Source of the DNA: Vogesella indigofera
Lineage (GTDB): Bacteria > Pseudomonadota > Gammaproteobacteria > Burkholderiales > Chromobacteriaceae
Assembly: GCF_028548395.1 (NCBI RefSeq)
Contig: NZ_JAQQLA010000011.1
Coordinates: forward strand, 1-64,000
Direction of reading: 5' to 3'
Length of the DNA stretch: 64,000 bases
Each line of letters starts with the position of its first letter. The stretch's first letter is position 1. The notes under the pieces are model-generated. The model worked only from the letters and a program-made list of their open reading frames with translations. It was not told the DNA's origin and did no database searches. Made by a program: the position numbers and the translations under genes. Below are positions 59,524 through 64,000 of the stretch, piece after piece.

Positions 59524-60882
59524 CTACGGCAGCGCGGTTTCCTGCTGCGCCGACGGTCGGTCGCCGGCCAGCAGTTGCGTCAGCGCCGACAGTGTGGCGT
59601 TGACCAGTTGCCGCATGTGGCTCTCCTCGATGATGTAAGGCGGCATGAAGTACACCGTCTTGCCGATCGGGCGCACCAGGCAGCCCTGCTGCAGCATCAG
59701 GCGGAAGAAGGCGGGGCCGAAGTCGGCGCGCTGGCAGTCGACGTCGAACGCCCAGATCATGCCGCGCTGGCGGAAGTGGCGCACCGCCGGATGGGCGGCG
59801 ATCTCCGCCAGGTGGTGGCTGAACAGCGCGGCGGTGGCAAGGTTGGCCGCAATCACCTGTTCGTCCTCGAAGATGTCGAGCACGGTCAGCGCCGCGCGGC
59901 AGGCCAGCGCGTTGCCGGTGTAGCTGTGCGAGTGCAAAAAGCCGCGGCTGACGTCGTCGTCGTAGAACGCGGCGTAGATGTCGTCGGTGGTCAACACGCA
60001 GGACAGCGGCAGGTAGCCGCCGGTGATGCCCTTCGACAGGCACAGGAAGTCGGCGCGGATCGCCGCTTGTTCGCAGGCGAACAGCGTGCCGGTGCGGCCG
60101 AAGCCGACCGCGATTTCGTCGGCGATCAGGTGCACCTGGTACTGGTCGCACAGCCGGCGCGCCTCGGCGAGGTACAGCGGGTCGTACATCACCATGCCGG
60201 CGGCGCCCTGTACCAGCGGCTCGATGATGAAGGCGGCCAGCTCGTGGCCGTGCTGTTGCAGCAGGCTCTCCAGCGCGCTAGCGGCGCGGCGCGCGACATC
60301 GGCGGCCGTCTCTCCCGGCGCGGCGAGGCGGGCGTCAGGGCTGGGCGCGCGCAGGTTGTGCTGCAGCAGTGGCGCGTAGGTATCGGAGAACAGCGGCACG
60401 TCGGTTACCGCCAGCGCGCCGACGGTTTCGCCGTGGTAGCTGTGTTCTAGGCTGAGGAAGCGTCGTTTCTGCGTCTGGCCGTGATTGCGCCAGTAGTGGA
60501 AGCTCATCTTCAGCGCGATCTCGGTGGCGCTGGCGCCATCGGAGCCATAGAAGGCGTGGCCGAGGCCGGTGAGTGCAGCCAACCTTTCCGACAGCTCCAC
60601 CACCGGCTGGTGGGTGAAGCCGGCGAGGATCACGTGCTCTAGGGTGTCGAGCTGTTCCTTCAGCGCCTGCTTGATACGCGGCTGGTTGTGGCCGAACAGG
60701 TTGACCCACCACGAGCTGACGCCGTCGATGTAGCGCTTGCCGTCGAAATCCTCTAGCCAGATGCCGTCGGCGCGGGCAATCGGAATAATGGGCAGGGTTT
60801 CGTGGCGCTTCATCTGGGTGCAGGGGTGCCACACCGCGGCGCGGCTGCGCGTCAGCCAGTGTTGTGCTTGCGAGTCATGCAT
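59524..60882 (-). CDS. bioA: Adenosylmethionine-8-amino-7-oxononanoate aminotransferase BioA
   Basis: 452 residues, PLP enzyme of biotin synthesis. Features: VWHPCTQMKRHE, DGVSSWWVNLFGHNQP, FYGSDGASATEIALKM, LSLEHSYHGETVGAL, LIADEIAVGFGRTGTLFACEQA and the PLP lysine in LCLSKGITGGYLPLS. ATG 60882 follows GGAG at nine bases. No other biotin gene lies next to it. Confidence 0.95.
   Translation of the reverse strand: MHDSQAQHWLTRSRAAVWHPCTQMKRHETLPIIPIARADGIWLEDFDGKRYIDGVSSWWVNLFGHNQPRIKQALKEQLDTLEHVILAGFTHQPVVELSERLAALTGLGHAFYGSDGASATEIALKMSFHYWRNHGQTQKRRFLSLEHSYHGETVGALAVTDVPLFSDTYAPLLQHNLRAPSPDARLAAPGETAADVARRAASALESLLQQHGHELAAFIIEPLVQGAAGMVMYDPLYLAEARRLCDQYQVHLIADEIAVGFGRTGTLFACEQAAIRADFLCLSKGITGGYLPLSCVLTTDDIYAAFYDDDVSRGFLHSHSYTGNALACRAALTVLDIFEDEQVIAANLATAALFSHHLAEIAAHPAVRHFRQRGMIWAFDVDCQRADFGPAFFRLMLQQGCLVRPIGKTVYFMPPYIIEESHMRQLVNATLSALTQLLAGDRPSAQQETALP
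59841..59851 (+). repeat. GGTTGGCCGCA repeat copy inside bioA
   Basis: Full consensus AAGGTTGGCCGCAA (59839-59852); on the coding strand it is read as A-A-N-L-A. Confidence 0.92.
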
Positions 60883-61325
60883 GGCGAGTGCTCCGTAAGA
60901 CAAGGCGGGCATCGTAACATGGCGCCACGCCGCGCAAGAGTGACGAAAATTGTCAGTCGCTTGCCGATTTTGCGCCCCCCGGCGGCGACTGTCCTGGCGG
61001 TGATGAGGCCGGAAAGCCTGCCAGCGCGCCATTTTCCGGCTGCTGGGGTCGAGCAGGCACGGGCTGGCGCCGATCTTGCTCTGCTTTGTCAGGAATCAAG
61101 CTGCACTGGCTCATCGCCGCGTATCCTCGCCGCGACGGTCTTTATTAAGGCAGCTAGCCGTGGGGTTGCAGTTCCAAGTGACGTAGTAATCAGCTTGCCT
61201 CGGCTCTGCGATTGACCGGGGCGGCTTGTGTGCCGATTGGCAACTGCAAGGCCGGCTTGCGGGAACAGGATTTGTTTTTTCGCTGGTAGTTTGCCGTTTT
61301 TCATTTTCAAACAGGAGCACTACGC
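60883..61325. other. Upstream region of the pilin gene
   Basis: About 440 bases without a gene. A possible sigma-54 site (TTGGCAACTGCAAGGC; GG at 61239, GC at 61251) lies 75 bases before the pilin start, but its -12 half is weak. AGGAG precedes the start codon. The lower-GC composition of 61080-61200 differs from the surroundings. Confidence 0.5.
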
Positions 61326-61739
61326 ATGAAACGTGCACAACAAGGTTTTACCCTGATCGAACTGATGATCGTGGTTGCGATCATCGGTATTCTGGCCGCG
61401 ATCGCGATCCCGGCGTACTCCAACTACACCAAGCGTGCGCAGGTTTCGGAAGCGTTCTCGCTGGCGGATGGCATGAAGGTGAAGGTGGCGGAGTCGCAGG
61501 GTGAGACAGGCTCTTGCCCAGACATGGCCGCATCGGGGCTTTATGCTGATATTGAAGTGGCATCTGGTACCGCATGCGAGATCGAGGCAACCTTCCATAC
61601 TCCGGGTGCCCATGTTGATTTGGATACCAAGACAGTAAAACTGATCCCAACATTTGCCTCTAACTCCACAACGTGGTCATGTGAAGCATCGGGTGCTGAC
61701 GCTGTTGCTGCGGAATACCTGCCGAAATCCTGCCAGTAA
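61326..61739 (+). CDS. pilA: Major type IV pilin
   Basis: 137 residues. Prepilin peptidase site QQG/FTLIE with cleavage after Gly7 and Glu5 of the mature chain, then the hydrophobic N-terminal helix ([20 protein letters not shown]). The globular part has cysteines at 64 and 84 and a C-terminal pair, 119 and 136, which would bound the D-region loop. Type IV pili drive twitching, adhesion and DNA uptake. A PglL-type glycosyl transferase gene follows. Confidence 0.95.
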   Translation: MKRAQQGFTLIELMIVVAIIGILAAIAIPAYSNYTKRAQVSEAFSLADGMKVKVAESQGETGSCPDMAASGLYADIEVASGTACEIEATFHTPGAHVDLDTKTVKLIPTFASNSTTWSCEASGADAVAAEYLPKSCQ

Positions 61740-61763
61740 GCAGAATTTTTTGATATCCCACCC

Positions 61764-61789
61764 AGCCCTTGCCCAGCAAGGGCTTTTTA
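61764..61789 (+). terminator. Terminator/attenuator between pilin and PglL genes
   Basis: AGCCCTTG (61764-61771) pairs with CAAGGGCT (61777-61784) followed by TTTTT. It would let the pilin be made in excess over the enzyme. Confidence 0.82.
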
Positions 61790-61803
61790 GTTTCGGGAAG
61801 CAA

Positions 61804-63609
61804 ATGCGCCGGATCATCACATTGGAACGCTTGGCAATGGCCGCCTTGTTTTTGCTGGTGACCATCCCGTTTCTCAACTGGGTACGCTTTCAGCCGACGG
61901 GTGATTACGTCAGCAGTGTTTGCGCGGTGTTGCTGGCGGTGGCAGTGCTGCTGCTGTCGCCGGCAAGAAATCGTGCTGCAGAGTCTGGCGGCGCCTTGCT
62001 GTTATTGGCGCTATTGCCATTGTTGACCATTGTCACCGCCCTAGCTTCACCCTATCCCGGCCAAGGGCTGGCGGCCAGCGTGGGTGTGCTGTTATGTCTG
62101 GCGCTGGCCCATGCCGTATCCCGTCATCCGCCGCAGCTGGTGCTGACAACGATGGCCTGGGGCCTGTTGCTGGGTGGGCTGGTGCAAGCACTGGTCGGCT
62201 TGTTGCAGGTAACACAGTGGGTGCTGGTATTGCAGTGGCCGTGGGTGTTCTACGACAAGGGCAATCCGGCCAATCTGATTGGCCAGCTGGCGCAGCGCAA
62301 CCATTACGCCAATTACCTGACCCTATCGCTGTTCGCCGGCTGCTACCTGTTTGCCGTCGGCAAGCTGCGCGGCTGGTTGTTGCTGCCGCTGGTGCTGGTT
62401 TTCGGCTTGCTTATCAGCTGGTCCGCCTCGCGGCTGGCGATCGGCTATGCCGGCGCCGCCATGGTACTGACCTGGCTTTTCTACTGGCGCAGCAGCCGGC
62501 AGGGGGAAACGGGTCGCCTAGCCTTGGCCTTGGCGCTGGCAACGTGCTGGCTGGTGTTCTGCCAGCTGTTCAACAAAGAGCTGGTCGCGCTGCTTTCCTG
62601 GCTGGGCCTGCCGCTGGGCAATATCGGCTCTGGCGTCGATCGCATGCTGGCCGGTGGTTTCGGCGCCCGGCGCTGGGTGGAGTGGCAGAAGGCGTGGCAA
62701 GTATTCCAGGATCATCCGCTATTCGGTGTCGGGCTGGGCGGCTATGCGGCGCAAAGCGTGCGCCTGGAAGTGGCGATGGGCTTTGCCGGGCAGTGGTCGG
62801 AGAGCTGGCTGTTTACGCACAGTCATAACCTGATCCTGCAGTTGCTGGCGGAAACGGGGCTGCTTGGCACCACCGTGGCGGTGACCGGCCTGTGCTGGGC
62901 GTTCCTGCCGTTTTTCCGCAAGGAGCAGACCAATGTCCACTCTCTGCTGGTGGTACTGCTGGCGATGGTGCTGCTGCTGCACAGCATGGTCGAGTATCCG
63001 CTGTGGTATATGACTTTTCTCAGCCTGTTCGCCGTGTTGCTGGGACTGTCGCCGGCCCGCCGCTACACGCTGGCTATCCGCCTGTCGATGCGCCGCGTGC
63101 TGACGTGGGGATTTTGCGCGCTGCTGCTGTGGCAGTCGGTGGCGGGGCTGCAGGCTTACGGCAAGCTGGCGCGCTGGCTCATACCGGGTCCCAATGCGCA
63201 GGTGAATGTGATGCGCGCCGAGGAAGTCTGGCACCTTGCCCGCAATCCGCTGTGGACTTATGAGGCCGACATGGTGCTGGCCAACTACCTGATCGTGGAC
63301 AAGCGCCAGCTGCAGGAGAAGCGCGCGCTGTTCGAGCGACTGACGGCATATCGTCCTCATGCCGGCATGCTGATCAATGTCGCGATTCTGCGGGCGCTGG
63401 ATGGCGATCATGCCGCTGCCGAGCAGGCGCTACGCTTTGCCATCGCCGCCTATCCGGCCTATACGCCGGGTTTTGCCGCCGAGCTGATGTCGCGCCGTGA
63501 TCCGGAGCTGCTGCCGCTGCAGGCGATCGCCAATGCGGCATTGCTGGCCAGTCGCAACGGCGGTGCGCAGTCGGCGGCATCCAGCGTGCTGGCTGCGTCA
63601 CGGCGCTGA
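61804..63609 (+). CDS. pglL: PglL-type protein O-oligosaccharyltransferase (Wzy_C superfamily)
   Basis: 601 residues with ten or more membrane helices. The family region holds GQLAQRNHYANYLTLSL, a large periplasmic loop with FGARRWVEWQKAWQVFQDHPLFGVGLGGYA, and THSHNLILQLLAETGLLG, which carries the conserved His. These enzymes move lipid-linked glycans to Ser/Thr of pilins. Its location after the pilin supports that; an O-antigen ligase role cannot be excluded. ATG 61804 is used. Confidence 0.84.
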   Translation: MRRIITLERLAMAALFLLVTIPFLNWVRFQPTGDYVSSVCAVLLAVAVLLLSPARNRAAESGGALLLLALLPLLTIVTALASPYPGQGLAASVGVLLCLALAHAVSRHPPQLVLTTMAWGLLLGGLVQALVGLLQVTQWVLVLQWPWVFYDKGNPANLIGQLAQRNHYANYLTLSLFAGCYLFAVGKLRGWLLLPLVLVFGLLISWSASRLAIGYAGAAMVLTWLFYWRSSRQGETGRLALALALATCWLVFCQLFNKELVALLSWLGLPLGNIGSGVDRMLAGGFGARRWVEWQKAWQVFQDHPLFGVGLGGYAAQSVRLEVAMGFAGQWSESWLFTHSHNLILQLLAETGLLGTTVAVTGLCWAFLPFFRKEQTNVHSLLVVLLAMVLLLHSMVEYPLWYMTFLSLFAVLLGLSPARRYTLAIRLSMRRVLTWGFCALLLWQSVAGLQAYGKLARWLIPGPNAQVNVMRAEEVWHLARNPLWTYEADMVLANYLIVDKRQLQEKRALFERLTAYRPHAGMLINVAILRALDGDHAAAEQALRFAIAAYPAYTPGFAAELMSRRDPELLPLQAIANAALLASRNGGAQSAASSVLAASRR

Positions 63610-63680
63610 ACCTTGGGTTTCCGATCTGACAGCCAAAGCGGCGGTGCGGTATGCTTCCGCCTTTGCCGAAACGCGGATTG

Positions 63681-64000
63681 ATGATGTTTGCTTCTCTTGC
63701 GCGGCCAAGGTTGGCCGCATTGCTGCTGGCGGCGGTGGCCGTGCTGCCGTTCCTGTCGCCGTTCCACTACCTGCCGCTGCCGCAGTGGTGGGGGGAAATC
63801 TCGGCCGTGGTGCTCGCTGCGCTGGCCTGCCTGTGCCTGCCGCACGGCAGCCTGCCACTGCCGCGGGTGGTGCCATGGCTGGCGTTGCTGGCGCTGTTGT
63901 GGCTGAGCCAGCCATTATTTGTCGAGTTGCTGTTTCCCGGCCTCAATGCGGCAACGGCGCTGGCCTTTCTCGCGCTGGCACTGCTGGCGCTGGCCGTTGC
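63681..64000 (+). CDS. Membrane protein, 5' part (possibly a second PglL/O-antigen ligase-like protein)
   Basis: Open from ATG 63681 to the window end (about 106 residues). Four hydrophobic stretches can be read: ARPRLAALLLAAVAVLPFL, ISAVVLAALACLCLP, VVPWLALLALLWLSQP and ATALAFLALALLALAV. The spacing and PFHYLPLPQWW segment are like the start of Wzy_C family proteins, and it follows one, but no catalytic region is in view. The start is uncertain (ATG 63684 possible). Confidence 0.55.
   Translation, partial: MMFASLARPRLAALLLAAVAVLPFLSPFHYLPLPQWWGEISAVVLAALACLCLPHGSLPLPRVVPWLALLALLWLSQPLFVELLFPGLNAATALAFLALALLALAV
63709..63719 (+). repeat. GGTTGGCCGCA repeat copy in the last membrane-protein gene
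   Basis: Exact core with AA flank; read in frame as R-L-A-A. Confidence 0.88.

Noticed and set aside
61239..61252. Sigma-54 promoter of the pilin gene
   Set aside because: The GG and GC are correctly spaced, but the -12 half reads AGGC instead of TTGC, so I do not call it as a promoter.

Overview
The window is a GC-rich chromosome segment of a Gram-negative betaproteobacterium. Gene content and order (mnmG-rsmG-parA-parB-atpIBEFHAGDC-glmU-glmR-glmS, rsmI divergent from lpoA-yraN-diaA-dolP, lptD-surA-pdxA, amgK-murU) fit the order Neisseriales, probably a Chromobacteriaceae member (Vogesella/Aquitalea/Chromobacterium type). That placement comes from recalled gene order and was not searched. 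Nearly all of the window is ordinary chromosomal coding sequence. I see no insertion sequence, prophage or CRISPR array.

Layout. 1-14 kb holds most of a c-di-GMP-controlled adhesin system: the 3' end of a very large repeat adhesin with RTX/type I secretion C-terminus, an EAL protein, a TolC channel fused to an OmpA peptidoglycan-binding domain, the periplasmic protease LapG and the degenerate GGDEF-EAL receptor LapD. Set into it are dolP, diaA, yraN, lpoA, rsmI, a tRNA-Leu and a TatD-type hydrolase. 14-21 kb: Tim44-like protein, trmO, olsB, mnmG, rsmG, parA, parB. 21-28 kb: the full ATP synthase operon. 28-32.5 kb: glmU, glmR, glmS. 33-38.7 kb: GGDEF and EAL proteins around nadV, an NTF2-like gene, a membrane gene and an isochorismatase-fold gene. 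38.7-47.3 kb: a 1281-residue FAD/Fe-S oxidoreductase, then lptD-surA-pdxA. 47.4-57 kb: amgK-murU-ruvC, a GAF-GGDEF protein, a UbiA-type prenyltransferase, ruvA, an SDR, a NYN-domain protein, ribB under an FMN riboswitch, and ruvB. 57-64 kb: an amidotransferase, proB, bioA, the major type IV pilin, a PglL-type O-oligosaccharyltransferase and the start of another membrane protein.

The most striking non-gene signal is a short dispersed repeat, consensus AAGGTTGGCCGCAA (core GGTTGGCCGCA). I count 28 exact core copies by eye, where fewer than 0.1 is expected by chance. It occurs in both orientations, inside genes in several reading frames, and between genes as inverted pairs that look like terminators. 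It is absent across the ATP synthase operon. This is how Neisseria DNA uptake sequences behave, but the sequence is different (Neisseria: GCCGTCTGAA). A type IV pilin gene lies in the same window. My main hypothesis is a separate DNA-uptake-sequence dialect in this lineage.

A second theme is c-di-GMP: five GGDEF/EAL proteins lie in 50 kb, including LapD, the expected receptor that controls release of the adhesin encoded at the left edge.
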